A stretch of DNA of 64,000 nucleotides from Phorcus lineatus. Its lineage: Eukaryota > Mollusca > Gastropoda > Trochida > Trochidae. Where the stretch lies: the NCBI GenBank assembly GCA_921293015.1, contig OV121081.1, positions 53,655,877-53,719,876 on the forward strand, in the 5' to 3' direction. The notes beneath the pieces were generated by a model that worked only from the letters and a program-made list of their open reading frames with translations, was not told the origin of the DNA and ran no database searches. Made by a program: the position numbers and the translations under genes. Of the stretch, positions 15,201 through 26,520 are shown one piece after another. Positions within the stretch are counted from its first letter, which is position 1. Each line of letters opens with the position of its first letter.

Positions 15201-18200
15201 CGCCCAATCGTTGTATAATGCGTATCTGGTTGCCCACTACTTTTGATTTTTTGCACCAAATGTAAAATGCGTAAATACGCAAATACGCAGCCTAGATGCA
15301 ACACTGGTGATGCCCCCTTTCAAAACTTTTAATCCAACCTAATCATCTTATTGCCACTTTTACCAGAAACAACACATACCAAACATAAAATAAAAAGGTT
15401 TATATATTACACAGTCATCAAATATTATATTTAGCATCTACAGCCCCCAATATGCACTAAGTTCAAATTGTTTCCATGAAAACCAAGCAAAATGAAAAAG
15501 AATAACCAAAGTAGCAAAAGGCACCACCCAAGCACTAGATCTAAACACATACAAGGTTTAGTAAAATAATACTCATTAGATTTTTAGATATAGGCTGGAA
15601 AATTACCCTACCCCCATATGCACAAATTTCAAATTGTTTCCACTGTAACCAGAAAAATATTTAAAAATTGAGTAGCAAAAGGCACCACTCAATCACTAAA
15701 TCTAACCACATAACAAGTGTCGAAAAAAAATGTTGAAAGTTTTTTGAGATATGGTCCGGCAACAAATGCATCCCCCCCATATGCGCTAAGTTCAAATTGT
15801 TTCCATGGAAACCAGAAAAAATAAAAATCAGAATAAGCAAAATAGCAAAAGGCACCACGCCACAACTAGACCTAACCACATACCCAGTTCTGTAAATAAA
15901 TATTGAATGGTTTTTGAGATATGGTCCGAAAAGCATTTCGGAATTTCGGAACCAAAGACGGAACTGAAAACATTGTTTCTCCTGCAAAGCTTTGCGGGGG
16001 ACATAATTCTCATTTTCACTGAGGGAAATCACTTTGATAATCAGTTGATTAACCTATTTCTATAACATCCATTTTGGTATGTTAACAAGAATATAAACAA
16101 GTCTCCTTTAAATGACAATTTTCATAATCAACAATTTGAGATATAACACATTTTAACAAATGTTTTTAATTACAAAGATCAAGAGTTCACATATGTAAAA
16201 AAAAAATTCATATTGAATAATAAATGATCTATTTATAGCTGACACAACAGCATTAGCTCAAGAACGTACGTCAAACACTCACTCAGTGTTTAATCATCAA
16301 CAGCAGTTCAATTCTTTGTTGAGGTAACTTGTCACACCCTTTCTTGATTACACCTCGGTCAAGTCTTTTCAGAGGATTTAACTAGGTCCCAGATAACCAG
16401 GTGTACTTTAGTGAATAATTGATTGATGAGAAATTCTAAATCTAACTAAAAATGTTGTAGATTGTTTTCCTTGTTTTATTAACATAAGCAAATATCAAGC
16501 ATGATTAATATTTATTTACCTTCATAAAATTCAATAGTTAATGTTAACTTCCTGACTCTTAAACTTTGCGGAAATAAATTAGTAGGGTCTCATTTTAGGA
16601 ACATAAAGATCTACTTCTTGTGGTTTGTCAATTCAACAGCAAGCTTCTAAACAAACTACCGGTATATGAAAGTCATTATAACCTGTAACAAAAATCCAAT
16701 TGCCAAAATTTCAATTTAGAATATCCAATATTATTTTACCAAGAATAAAACTAATCAAACCCTGTTTAGTTTTCATGTAAACAAACCTATCAGTTCTAAA
16801 TAAAGACAATATCACTAGGCAATACAAGCTAGCAATGATGTCTCTCCAAAACATGGATCTGTATTGATCAATAAAGCTCTTCTAAAATTATCTTGGGTCT
16901 TGAATATCTGTGTGGCAAGTTATAAATGTCACATGTCTCTTTCCAGCATAAACTAGTTGAATCCCCTTGATACTGATTCAATATCCACCATATCAGCTCT
17001 AGTCTTGCTCTTAGACCTGTGTCAAACTGGATCCATTTAAGTTAACAAAACATACTTTGAACACGGATGTGTACAAACACTGGACTATCTGACAACTTGG
17101 TCAACACAAAGAACTTCTCTCCAAATACAATATTAGAGATGAAAGTATCTATCATCCAACTTGCTAGATTCTCAGAATGTGAGCAAACATTCAAAATGGA
17201 AGGCCAAGCAGTAAATCCAGGGTCAAATATGTTTTATGGAGGAAGGAACTGAAATACATATGATTACTACACAAACAATTATAAACCTAAACATTTTCGG
17301 ACCAATCTGACTTTTCTGGAATTGGCTCTAAAAAGGAGGCAAGGTTTCCCATGAGATAACATGGCTGGCAATCAGGGCTGTATGAAAGTGACTGAATGGG
17401 TATGTACTTCCTCCTATCAACAAGCAGATTATTGATAGGGCCTGTTAATCAAGACAGCATTAAAGCGAGTGGACCAGTGAGGATGTTATGGGCTACCATG
17501 GGATCATATTCACCAGCACTGGCAGCCCCCTGCCATGCTACATGGTGTACCAGCCAGCAATGAAGCCAGTGAACATCTTCATGTGGTCCAACCCACTAAG
17601 AACTGCACTCCCTTGGAAAATCAATAAAGGCCTTCACAGAAGATTATCCTGCCCATCTGATGTGTGTGATACTGCAAGATGTAGGCCAGGTGCTGTTTCT
17701 TAACCACTCAACACCATTCACAAACCCAGACTATCTCTTCAACAACTTTACATGAATTTCTCACATCATGTCTACATGTGGTGTTGAGCTGCCACTCATG
17801 TTTCATGCAGTGGTCCAGAGTTCAAAGATTTTCCATTCCTCGTCTTGCCTACATGTATATTAACATAAAGCTAGCAGATCCATAACGGTCCACTTGGCAC
17901 CACTGCTCCCAGGGGGAACCAGTGCAGTACTTCATAGCAATGTGGATAGTTGGACATAAGTGCAAGCAGTAGATTGCAAATAGACCTTTAAAGCAGACAT
18001 ATGCAGGCCACTCACCTTGCTTGATGAATTGAAAATCAAGGTTTAATAGCACCAAAATTGGGCCAAACGCAACCATTACACTCCTTCTGCGCGTTTAAAA
18101 TGATCACACTATAGGGTTTATATTATGTGAAAGGAAACCAAGATGATAGGTTTCATTGTTAATTGTATTTTGAATAAACTCCAATAAAACAACTTCATGA

Positions 18201-21200
18201 AAATATTTTGCAAAAGTTGAAATTTAACTGGACCTGAATTCTAGTATATTTACAAATTTATGAACAAATAAGAGCAGTTCAAGAAGGAAATACACAATTT
18301 AATCTCCACAACTTATCTTACTTCCTTTTGCAATTCAATAGTACACCTTGACCCACAATCTTTTCTCAACTCAAGACTTAACTTATCAAACAAAGGTACT
18401 GCTATCACCTGCTCACCAGGACGGTTAACCTACTTAAACAGTAAATGATATCTGTCATCACTTTACAATGCATACTAAAGCATAAAAACATGATTTAAAT
18501 TTAGCAGTATATCATAAAATGCCTATCTATCTAATCACAAAGTAACTGATGCTATAACAACTACTGTTCATCCATCAGAATGTTTTCTCAATACTCCTGA
18601 CGAAACATAACAAACAAAAGTTTGCAGTTGATGTGAAGCCCTGAATGACAGTTGCACAATTACACAAGTATTGTACTCCCCCTATTTAAACCTCTCTTGA
18701 CAAACAATGACACTGTTGATACAGATACCAATCCTCTCCACTCCATATTATATTTATAACATTCAGCCTGGTGTTGGATTCAGAAGGTTCACTTACATGC
18801 TTGACTGAACCAACTTACTACCCCAACCTTCAAAACGATTGTTCAACATACTAAATATAATCTACCTATCAAAACAATCCACACAAACATGCCATATTTA
18901 CTCAAAATAGTATATGCTGCAGACTTTCCCTTTCACCTTGAGAATAATGTTTGCAAAACCCATTTTCTGGATATAAATTGTAAAAGGTAGACAATGGTTT
19001 CAACATAAACTTGCTACACCTCCCAGATCCAGCAATATTTCCTGCTTTAACAGCTATGCTATTTTTGACATGCTTTCACAAAGACTTGCACGACTTCATT
19101 ATACATGGTCTTTGTGTTTGAACTACATATCAAACAATGCTTCACAACTCCAGACCTGCTAAATGAGGCCTTTTTGCAGCAGGAGAACTTGAGTAACACT
19201 TCAGAAGACCAAAAATCAATTTCTGAACTCATCATAGAAATAATCATTCCATATAACATAGATATTGATTGTTGGAAGACAGGAAACAATGCACATTGCC
19301 TGTAAAGGATATAATTCCACGACATGATTTATAATGATCTCCTGTTATGATGAGGCATACGAACTCCGAATCAGTAACTCAGTTAGTTACATGAGTGAGT
19401 AATATGCTTTTCAGACTGAAAGGACAATGTGGAATTGATCTGTAGATACCTGAACTACATTGTTTTCTGTAATTATGTGTGTGTGGGGAGGAACAGCACC
19501 TTCCTTTGCTCACTACTTAAAACAATTTGCCAAGGTAATTATTGATAGCTGTCCTGTGAACCCCTAGGAGCCTGTCTCTGTCTGTTTGCCTCTCTCCTGT
19601 GGCAGACTGACAGATAGGCAGTGTTTTGTATGTAGTCACCAACTAACTTGAGAATGTTTAGTATTGTTGTAGCAACGCTTCGTCTGTGTGACACAGCTAG
19701 ACCATTGCTAGCAGTTGAGGAAGGAGATTAAGATGGAGGTTGTTAATAAAACAGTCATCAGTTATCAAAACAAAAAAACACAAAATAAATTTGATACTAA
19801 ATTTATGTGGTGAATATTTCTTTTTAATCATTCCATCAGATAGGAAAGAGAGGACTTTGACTTGAGGATTGTTATGATTGAGAAGCATTCATCCATGAGA
19901 TGTTAACTCTCTGGTTGATTAATGTTTACTTGTCACAAGACAAGGGTATTTATTGTTCCAACTTTAAAACATTCCCATTAACATTTGAAGTAAACGCCAT
20001 ACATTTTAGGAAATAATTGTAAACAGTTTAAAGATAAATGATCAATGGGTGAGCATTAGTTGCTCAAGGGCAGGTGACATGTTCAAAATCTCCACAGCAA
20101 AAGATACTTTGCTATTAAAAGAATTAGTTCCTTTGCAATAAAATAAGGCAAAGATAAAATGATGTCCAAATAACAACCTACAATCAATTATCAAAGTTCA
20201 TGCTTCAAGAAGATTGTTTTCATTAATCAGGGCTCCTGATAATTATTTGGACTCAGGGTTATTTCACTCCTCTAAATAAAAATTGAGGAGTAAAATTATC
20301 ACATGGCAAAAAACTAGGAGTATTTCAAGGTTTATCGTTTTAAGATCCTCATTCCAAGTTAGCATCTTTATCGATGTTAGTCGTTGATTATATTTTCCAC
20401 ACGTGTAAATAAACGAGTGATTTCTCTTTGACGCAATATAAAATCGGTAATCTTTGTTTTCATACAGGTTGGCATCAAGTTGACTACTATTCGAGATGTA
20501 AAGATCAGACATGTAGAAATAAATTTTATTTAAATTTTACAAGTCACGATTACTCCTGTAAACAAATACCTGGCTCGTATTTTGGGAAAGTTTTGCTTTT
20601 CTGTCATTCATTGATTTCATTATTAATGCGCATATATGAATTACCTGTGCGTATTTTACGCAGATACGCATCCTATCTGAAGCCCTGATTAATATGATAA
20701 AGTAAAGTTAATAGTTTATATTTAGAATGAGAATGTTAGTATATAGCCATACTTGTGATTTATAATTTGGTCTAGACAATGAATAATCTCTGATAACATC
20801 AGAAACAGTAATTACAGAACAATGATGTCATGCCTTCCATCTCCTGATGTATGATGACGACAATTCAAACAAGGAAAACATAAAGAAAGAGTAACATAAA
20901 CAACATAATACACTAAACAAAACTCACAAAGAAAATTTGCCATGATAAAATAAGGACTATTAACTGAACTAAGCTCCTTAACCTGAATCTCAGGAGGATG
21001 ATACTTGAATGCTTTATTTACACAAATTATATTCGGAAATGTTTTCAAAGTTTTTGTATTTATAGAATGGTTGTGTCCTGTTTCCTGAAATGTTTCCTTG
21101 TCAAAGTGTCTGATTCATTCACAAAGACAGCCAAGTAAAACTAAACTAGTTATAATACATAACTAGAAGAGATTTCTCACAACAACATGGTGCATTCAAT

Positions 21201-24200
21201 GCTCAATAATTACTCTTGTATTCATCTAAACTAACATGCGATTTCTTGGGATTCCAGCTATTACTACGGGAGAAAAAGCTAGTAAATCAGTGGATTTACA
21301 TAACCATCCTATCTGTCAGCTAACAGTCAGCTCATGTTTTTATTGCTACTTTATTACTTTAGAGGCCATACAAAAAAAGTAAGCAATGACAAAAACCTGA
21401 ATAATTTACCAGGTTACAAAAAAGAGAGCAAAATTAATGCTTTCATTATATTTGAGAATAAATCCTCGTAACAACTGAACTCAAACGATTCAACAAATTA
21501 TAATTACTTCCTACATGAGTATTCAGGGAAATTTTAACCAATTGTCATTGACAAGATGAACTATTCTGAAAAAAAGCCTCATAAAAACACAATGAAAGGA
21601 TAGCTAATAAAATCTGTCTTTGATGATTTTATAACAAGGTAACTTAAAAAGGTTTAATCTGATGCAGGTATAACCATAGGGCCTAAGATTTTCAAAGAAA
21701 ATATTGGAACACAACAGACAGCAATCATCTCATCTTAATATCATTTAAGGATACTGCTGTGGATATTTCCTTTCCTTAACAATAAATAAATTCATAGGTT
21801 AAGAGTAAATTGTGAATATTCTGAAGTTGCAACCTGTTGATGATCCTTTAGATTAAAGACATGCAAATGAAGTGAAACGCTACATCTCAACTTGCAATGT
21901 GTATTATTCAAAATTTACGGGGGGGGGGGGGGGAATGGAGAAATATTGCAAAAAGGGGGATATATCTTCTTTCGTCTTTGACATTTTACATATCAATAGG
22001 TTTTGTTTTTAAAATCCTTAATAACTTGAAAGAGAACTGTAACTTAAGTTTCGGTAGACTTCAACTGGGGAATATATATATCAGATATAAATATATATAC
22101 ACACACACACACACACATAAATATATATATATAATTATTGGATCTTGTGATGGGTACTAAATCTTGGCAAAGCTTCTTAGACGACAATCTGACCTTTGCT
22201 TTTGAACATAACGATGAAATTAGATTAGACTGCTTTTAGCCAAATTGATGCATCCCAGTAAAAACTGCTTAGGACTTATAGTGTTGTAGCTTGCAAAATT
22301 AAACTAAAAATTCCTGTAATCCTTACAGGGGCAATCACAGAGTTTGGATTTTGGAATAAGGAAAGATATATTTAGATATTAATACAAAGAGACTGCAGAA
22401 TATGCCTCAAACTTCTTCAAAGTGTTGCACAATTGTCTAACATAATGAGGGTCTGACATTTTTTAATGAACAACATTCACCTGATTACCACTTATTATTC
22501 CAATAGATTTTTAGACTCCTTTAATGAGCCTTGAACTAAGAAAACAACAACACTGAGTTAGTCTCAACTGGTGCAGCATTAAGATTAAATTTTCAAAACC
22601 AACAAACTGTTTCTTTGCTTAGTGCAAATCTGTTGCTGTAACCTTGAAAAGAGCTATAAGATCACAAAAAGTGGCAACATTTGGCAGATAACAGTAACGG
22701 GATATAGTACCAAAATTTAAATAAAATCCATCAGATTCGTCTAAAGATACTGTTATAACCTTGCCGCGACCTTTAAAAATACCGGAAGATACCCACTATT
22801 ACTGAAATTATTAATCCCTCACAGATTTATAATACATTATATTTTGTTATTCAAGTTGACAAGTTTAAAAACCTTTGCTTTACTCTAATATCAATTTCAT
22901 CTAACATACATTTTAATCAATGCATGATATCCAAATCTTTAATATCCAATTCAAAGAAATTATCCCTGTACCTTAGTTGTATCAATTGTTATCTTTGTTA
23001 AGTGTGGTCAAAGTAGTGAAAAGGCCTTCAAAGTTAGGGTGCATGGTATTATCAACATATTGGTATATTGCAATAGTGGAACAACATGTTAGACAATTTG
23101 CAAAGTTAGCAAATATCTCAACACCTATCGATACCTAAGCAATACGCTTTTTCTATATCGTAACATTGTCATAAGGAGCAATACCAATCCTTACTACAAC
23201 TCTCTGAAATGGAAAAGGCACTGGATGTCTTAGAAAGCACCTGTTAGTCTCAATACATATTGAAGACTCTGATCAACACGATTTTTATATCCTTGAAAAA
23301 AATAGTAATACAGTTGAAGATTTTCATTGATAGTAAATGATGACACAACTTTGATGTTTCAGACACCTATTAGCATAAAAGATGTTGTCTTGACGAGAAA
23401 ACCATTACAAACAAAATGCAACTTAACAGTATTTCCACACATACAAAAAAATGGGTAAGATATACTTAATTTGAATGATAAAAACTAACTACAACTTGAT
23501 CAATGTCAGAATGTGTACCTCAAGTCAACTTGCATGGATGAATAAATTTTTACTTTAAAGATATTAATCAAAACAAGTAAACTACAAAATGACATACGTC
23601 ATACGCACAGACAAATTGACAGACACACAAAAAAGCCATTACTATGATAACTATGTCTCATAACTTGGGGCATAAAGTTCATTTTGATACATTTGTGAAC
23701 ATGTGACCAAATTTCATATTAATGCATTAGTTAAGAAAAGGTTGCAACAACAAATATCACCATGAGATATAAAATTTTTTGGCAAATCATGAGAAACAGT
23801 CATGCATCAAAATGGGAAATCATTTAAACTGAAAATGGCGCAATTGTTATTTTAAGCTGAAACTGGCAAATTGATGGCAATGCAAAAAATCTCCAAGTAA
23901 GAGTTAAACAAAAAGTAATGAACCCCCAAGTACAAGTACCTAATTCTCTCAATGAAGTGTCAAGTATTTCATTGTGAACAAATATTCCGAATGCCTGCTC
24001 AAAGCATGAAATAATGGAAAATAATTTGACAGCTCTTCAAAATACAAGTTCCACATATGTGAAGGCAAACTTATGACAACATAAAGGACATTCGTACCTA
24101 GTGACTGTAAAACTGTAAAATGGAAAAAGAGAAATCTCATGATACTATAAATTTTCTTAAACATGTTGCATCAGCTGTCAAAATTGCCTGGAGACTATCA

Positions 24201-25641
24201 AGGAGTAAAGTAAACCTAATCAATTTATAGATATTGTTACATTTGAAATTAAACAGCTGACAACAGTCTTTCTAAAATGTATTTTCATTACAGTTGTGAC
24301 AATATATCTCAGTATCAAGTATCTTGATTCTTTATCTGACAATACATGTATCAAGATACGATCTCTGTACTCTGATATGAAACGTAAATTGATTATTTTG
24401 CATAAAATTCAAGGTCTGTCAAATGATTTTGTATTGTGACATGTATCGTATTGTTATGAGATATTGTGATACGAATTGTATTAAGAAATGTATGTATCAT
24501 CACAACTCTAATTTACATACATCTATTACTCATCTTATGTTTGTATTATGTGAAATTGTGTGTCATACCTGCTTGTCCAAGTTGTTTGTAGAACCTGTAT
24601 TCCAGATGCAACTGAGGTGCCCTTGATTTCATAGGTTCCTGAAAGTAATTAGTAAAAATATAGGAAGAGTGCAAGTGAATTCTTAAATACACATATACTT
24701 AACAAATATTAAATACTACCGGGGTAAGTGACACAGAACAAAGAAGATGGATTAGATATTGACCTAAGAAAACATTTTTTGAGTCTAGGTCATATATACA
24801 TTCTTAGTATCCATTTTCTTGAAAGCCAAGTGAATTAACACTATTTCTTTTCTAATTCATGTCACAACATCCATATCAATTTCTTTAAACGTTTTTGGAA
24901 AAGTTATTGGAACATTAATGGAACCTAAACATATATCTTTGTAATGCCATCACAATTTGTTTCTGATTGTTATCTCCGATGCTTTTACATATGTTTTTTT
25001 TTTAATACAAATACTGCTTTCCTTTCTAGACAGTTTAACATAAACATTTTAATTGTCAAAGATGAATTAAAAATATCCATATGAAACTATTATTTTGTAC
25101 CGCTTGTCAAAAACTTTTGTGACAGCTACTTCTGAAAAGAAAATGGTTATCACTTAGGAAACACAGAAGTTTATACAAATGATGATGAATTTGTTCGCTT
25201 ATATTTCAGTTGTCAGTTCATAAATGCTTACCAATTTGATTGCGACATGCTCGTTGTTGTACAGATTCTTTCCTGAAATAAAAATAAGAAAATGATCACA
25301 TCTTTGATTCAACAGCAACCCCATGATTCATATTCATGACAGGGGACTTCATAATAATTTCCATTATGATCATTGATGATTGTTTACTGTCACCATGATC
25401 AAAATATGAAAGTTTAAGCTTTACAGAAATGCTATATCTTAAAGTGTGGAGGCTCACCCAGACGCAGTTCCCCGAAGTTCCCACATCCTATCTTCTTTCC
25501 AACTCGAAAATTTGGCCCAACCATGAGCACACCCGAGTTGCTAGCAGCACTTTGCCGGTTTGTACTGTGCATGCTTCTGGCACTAGATTTCCTTCGAGTT
25601 TGTTCGTCAGTTTTTTCGTAATCTCTTTTTGGTGTACTCAT
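133..25641 (-). CDS. CSNK1G: Casein kinase I gamma, eight coding exons, 3' end outside window
   Basis: Serine/threonine kinase of the CK1 gamma class, a membrane-anchored kinase in Wnt/LRP6 and membrane-traffic signalling (family knowledge). Coding exons on the minus strand, in order: 25458-25641, 25232-25272, 24569-24638, 3124-3272, 2620-2854, 1621-1791, 987-1135, 133-225. All have GT-AG borders and compatible phases, giving 364 residues. The glycine loop [11 protein letters not shown] lies near residues 52-62, the VAIK lysine at 74, the YRDVKPEN catalytic loop with Asp164, and DFG at Asp187. The CK1-specific ARYMSINTH replaces APE. It differs from vertebrate CSNK1G1-3 mainly in the N-terminal tail. 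The start is the ATG after TAAAAATCCCC-type leader; a longer in-frame reading begins only with GTG. The C-terminal palmitoylated Cys tail expected for the family must lie left of position 133. Intron 3 is 21.3 kb. Confidence 0.96.
987..1135 (-). CDS. CSNK1G: CSNK1G coding exon 7 (end of kinase domain)
   Basis: Codes for [20 protein letters not shown] through FDWVGRQV, where vertebrates have [20 protein letters not shown]. It ends in phase 0 before GTGAG. Confidence 0.95.
1621..1791 (-). CDS. CSNK1G: CSNK1G coding exon 6
   Basis: Codes for [20 protein letters not shown] through ENFP, the conserved CK1 C-lobe. Acceptor TTTCAG, donor GTAAT. Phases fit exons 5 and 7. Confidence 0.96.
2620..2854 (-). 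CDS. CSNK1G: CSNK1G coding exon 5 (catalytic and DFG loops)
   Basis: Codes for [20 protein letters not shown] through SINTHLGK, with [18 protein letters not shown] and the SIN motif. Acceptor TTTCACAG, donor GTGAG. Confidence 0.96.
3124..3272 (-). CDS. CSNK1G: CSNK1G coding exon 4
   Basis: Codes for [20 protein letters not shown] through [12 protein letters not shown] (residues 99-148). The first codon is split with exon 3, and the exon ends in phase 0 before GTAAG. Confidence 0.96.
6257..6480 (+). mobile_element. MITE-like dispersed repeat, copy 1
   Basis: Starts ATTAGAGCTGTGATGATA and carries GTGATATGTATCG-type words. The same words occur on the opposite strand at 24288-24513. Boundaries are approximate and no target duplication was found. 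Confidence 0.4.
6847..7320. mobile_element. hAT-like MITE with 6-bp target duplication ATATTG
   Basis: Imperfect inverted ends CACTCCCTCCTGGATTC and, from the right, CAGTCCCCTCTGGATTC. ATATTG lies immediately outside both (6841-6846 and 7321-7326). The interior repeats ATTCTGC many times in both halves, as transposase-binding subterminal repeats do. It has no coding capacity. The 6-bp duplication and CA-starting ends match the elements at 14375 and 20228. Assignment to hAT is inference. Confidence 0.7.
8432..8620 (+). mobile_element. LINE 3' tail remnant (L2/CR1-like)
   Basis: A short reading resembling the LINE end '[14 protein letters not shown]' is followed by a 3' region ending in a GCACTATAGAACTTCATCAT-type tail and (ATT)n repeat to 8620. 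That is the usual 3' form of L2/CR1-type elements and their SINEs. Only the end is present, so it is a dead 5'-truncated copy. Confidence 0.5.
11011..11492. repeat. Exact 241-bp tandem duplication (two copies)
   Basis: Copy 1 is 11011-11251 and copy 2 is 11252-11492. The copies look identical by eye, starting GTGGTTTAATGTCTGCTTCA and ending AAAACATAATAT. No coding content. The identity implies a recent duplication, or an assembly duplication. Confidence 0.92.
14375..15306. mobile_element. hAT-like element with 6-bp target duplication GTGATG
   Basis: Inverted ends CAGTGTTGCATCTAG and, from the right, CAGTGTTGCATCTAGG are flanked by GTGATG (14369-14374 and 15307-15312). The 932-bp body holds one short minus-strand frame. 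Its right end (repeated ATACGCA before the terminus) resembles the right end of the 20228 element, so they are relatives. It is probably an internally deleted copy. Confidence 0.75.
14547..14894 (-). pseudogene. Fragment of a transposase-like N-terminus inside the 14375 element
   Basis: A 115-codon frame starting [21 protein letters not shown] short basic/aromatic start followed by a Ser-rich stretch is typical of hAT-type transposase N-termini (for example M-K-R-x-T-x-x-x-F-F). No zinc finger, RNase-H-like core or hAT dimerisation region follows, so it cannot be a complete transposase. Family assignment rests on the N-terminal pattern and its position between the inverted repeats. Confidence 0.4.
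15440..15945. repeat. Three diverged tandem copies, period about 165 bp
   Basis: TTCAAATTGTTTCCA recurs at 15462, 15628 and 15791, each followed by AGCAAAAGGCACCAC and an AACCACATA word. Copies 2 and 3 also share GAGATATGGTCCG. Minus-strand open frames here are by-products of the repeat. Confidence 0.8.
20228..20687. mobile_element. hAT-like MITE with 6-bp target duplication ATTAAT
   Basis: Inverted ends CAGGGCTCCTGAT and, from the right, CAGGGCTTCAGAT are flanked by ATTAAT (20222-20227 and 20688-20693). It is 460 bp and non-coding. The right subterminal TACGCAGATACGCATCC resembles the 14375 element. Confidence 0.72.
21919..21933. repeat. Poly-G run (15 G)
   Basis: Uninterrupted run of 15 G; length is likely polymorphic and prone to sequencing error. 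Confidence 0.95.
22071..22134. repeat. AT/AC microsatellite
   Basis: (AT)n, then about nine AC units, then (AT)n again. Confidence 0.95.
24288..24513 (-). mobile_element. MITE-like dispersed repeat, copy 2
   Basis: Inverted ends TTACAGTTGTGAC and, from the right, TTAGAGTTGTGATGATAC. The interior is made of GATAC/GTATC words, related to 6257-6480 in reverse. It lies just right of the CSNK1G exon 4 to exon 3 intron's upstream end. Confidence 0.45.
24569..24638 (-). CDS. CSNK1G: CSNK1G coding exon 3 (70 bp)
   Basis: Codes for [20 protein letters not shown] and GQA (residues 76-98). This is the substrate-proximal lobe of CK1 gamma, nearly identical to vertebrate proteins except GQA for GSG. Acceptor TTTCAG, donor GTATG. 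It is followed by the 21.3-kb intron. Confidence 0.95.
25232..25272 (-). CDS. CSNK1G: CSNK1G coding exon 2 (41-bp micro-exon with VAIK lysine)
   Basis: A 41-bp exon too short to stand out as an open frame. It codes for [13 protein letters not shown] (residues 63-75), including catalytic Lys74. Acceptor TTTCAG and donor GTAAGC are clear, and the phase fits exons 1 and 3. Confidence 0.95.
25458..25641 (-). CDS. CSNK1G: CSNK1G coding exon 1 (Ser/Arg-rich tail and glycine loop)
   Basis: Codes for residues 1-61 plus one base. It starts [10 protein letters not shown], has a Ser/Arg-rich tail, then [20 protein letters not shown], which matches CK1 gamma almost residue for residue. The donor is G|GTGAG at 25457. 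Confidence 0.95.
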
Positions 25642-25696
25642 GGGGATTTTTGTGTAGTTAGCCACTCTAAATGTATACTAAGAAGAAGGTATCCAC
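25642..25696 (-). other. CSNK1G 5' UTR part of exon 1 with acceptor
   Basis: Upstream of the ATG the minus strand reads ATTTTATTTCAG|GTGG, a good acceptor at 25697-25698. This implies at least one more non-coding 5' exon toward 25.7-26.4 kb. I could not fix its donor. Confidence 0.5.
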
Positions 25697-26149
25697 CTGA
25701 AATAAAATCTGGGATTGATCTCAAAGTGGCGATCTAGTCTACCAGGGCTGCCAAGCCCCATCTAATGGGCCTTCCTGGTTCTTCGTCGTTGCTCCCTGAA
25801 TAATCAACCATATCTGCTAAGTAATATAGGTGTAGAAGATCCCATTTCTTGTAATCATTTCAACCAGAATGAATAATTAGATCAACAAATTAATATATTC
25901 CTCGGTGATAGATCTTGTTTTCTTGACTCAAAGCCTCAGATGGGGAACTATAACATTCGATTCTATCAAATTCATGCGCGACGTCCTTTCCGTTCAACTG
26001 GACTTATATTAACATAGTTTGATTGAAATAAACAAGAAAACAGACCGAAAAACAACATTTACGAAAACCCGTGTCTTTCATATTTAATTTTCATTAAATT
26101 TGTTCAGGGTTTAATTTTGATATCGGAGGAATTTACAGGAAGTGGTACT

Positions 26150-26408
26150 AAAACTTATCCGGTTGCGTGCGCATGGAGGGTTTCCCCGTTACCAGGAGCA
26201 AAAGTCCTTTATCATTAGCAACGAATGGTCAAACGTCATTACACTCTTTTGCATTATATAGGTCAATTGAAATAAATCCCTTACTAATATCAGTATTATG
26301 ATTACGACTAAGAATGATAAGGTATTTTGACTGTAAATGACAGGTCGATGTTGTCAGCTGATTATGGGCATCTGACGTCATTTCCGTATCAACAACCAGC
26401 AAGCATGG
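26150..26408. promoter_or_regulatory. CSNK1G promoter, probably the left half of an ancestral CSNK1G/CEP120 bidirectional promoter
   Basis: GC-richer than its surroundings. It contains an NRF1-like TGCGTGCGCATGG (26163-26175), an RFX X-box-like GTTACC-N3-AGCAAA (26188-26202), an AGCAAC half site (26217-26222), a perfect CRE TGACGTCA (26373-26380) and an ETS-type ATTTCCG (26380-26386). These are typical of TATA-less animal housekeeping and ciliary promoters. The sites are seen; their use is inferred. No transcription start was identified. The stretch 25697-26149 shows nothing else I can name. Confidence 0.5.
26394..26408. repeat. Left target-site word of the giant element
   Basis: AACCAGCAAGCATGG, identical and in the same orientation at 54684-54698. 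The inner part AGCAAGCAT (26398-26406) is the 9-bp duplication if the element begins GG. Confidence 0.75.
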
Positions 26409-26520
26409 TCCACGCTAAATAGTATCCGCTCAGCGAGCATTCTTAAAATGGTCAGTTATCGACTTGTATGAACTTGCGGTCTTGCCTTGCCTCATTGTCA
26501 AAGCGCGTTTGTGGTGCGCT
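26407..26520 (+). repeat. Left terminal inverted repeat
   Basis: Pairs with 54574-54687 with a few small indels and roughly 85% identity by eye. The inner block TATCCGCTCAGCGAGCATT (26423-26441) reappears, reverse-complemented with one change, in the satellite monomers. Confidence 0.8.

Larger units (their letters stand above)
3273..24568 (-). other. CSNK1G intron 3 (21.3 kb), no gene seen
   Basis: Spans from the coding exon 3 donor to the exon 4 acceptor. Open frames inside are short (under 130 codons), use no recognisable domain and are mostly AT-rich chance frames. The recognisable content is transposon remnants and local duplications, listed separately. I see nothing supportable in 3273-6250, 9000-11010, 11500-14370, 16000-20220 or 20700-24280 apart from microsatellites. 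Confidence 0.85.

Noticed and set aside
15661-16032. 123-codon minus-strand open frame
   Set aside because: It reads across the 165-bp triplication and repeats the same peptide words; no independent support.
133-25641. CSNK1G as a processed or broken pseudogene
   Set aside because: All eight exons have intact splice sites, compatible phases and conserved catalytic residues.
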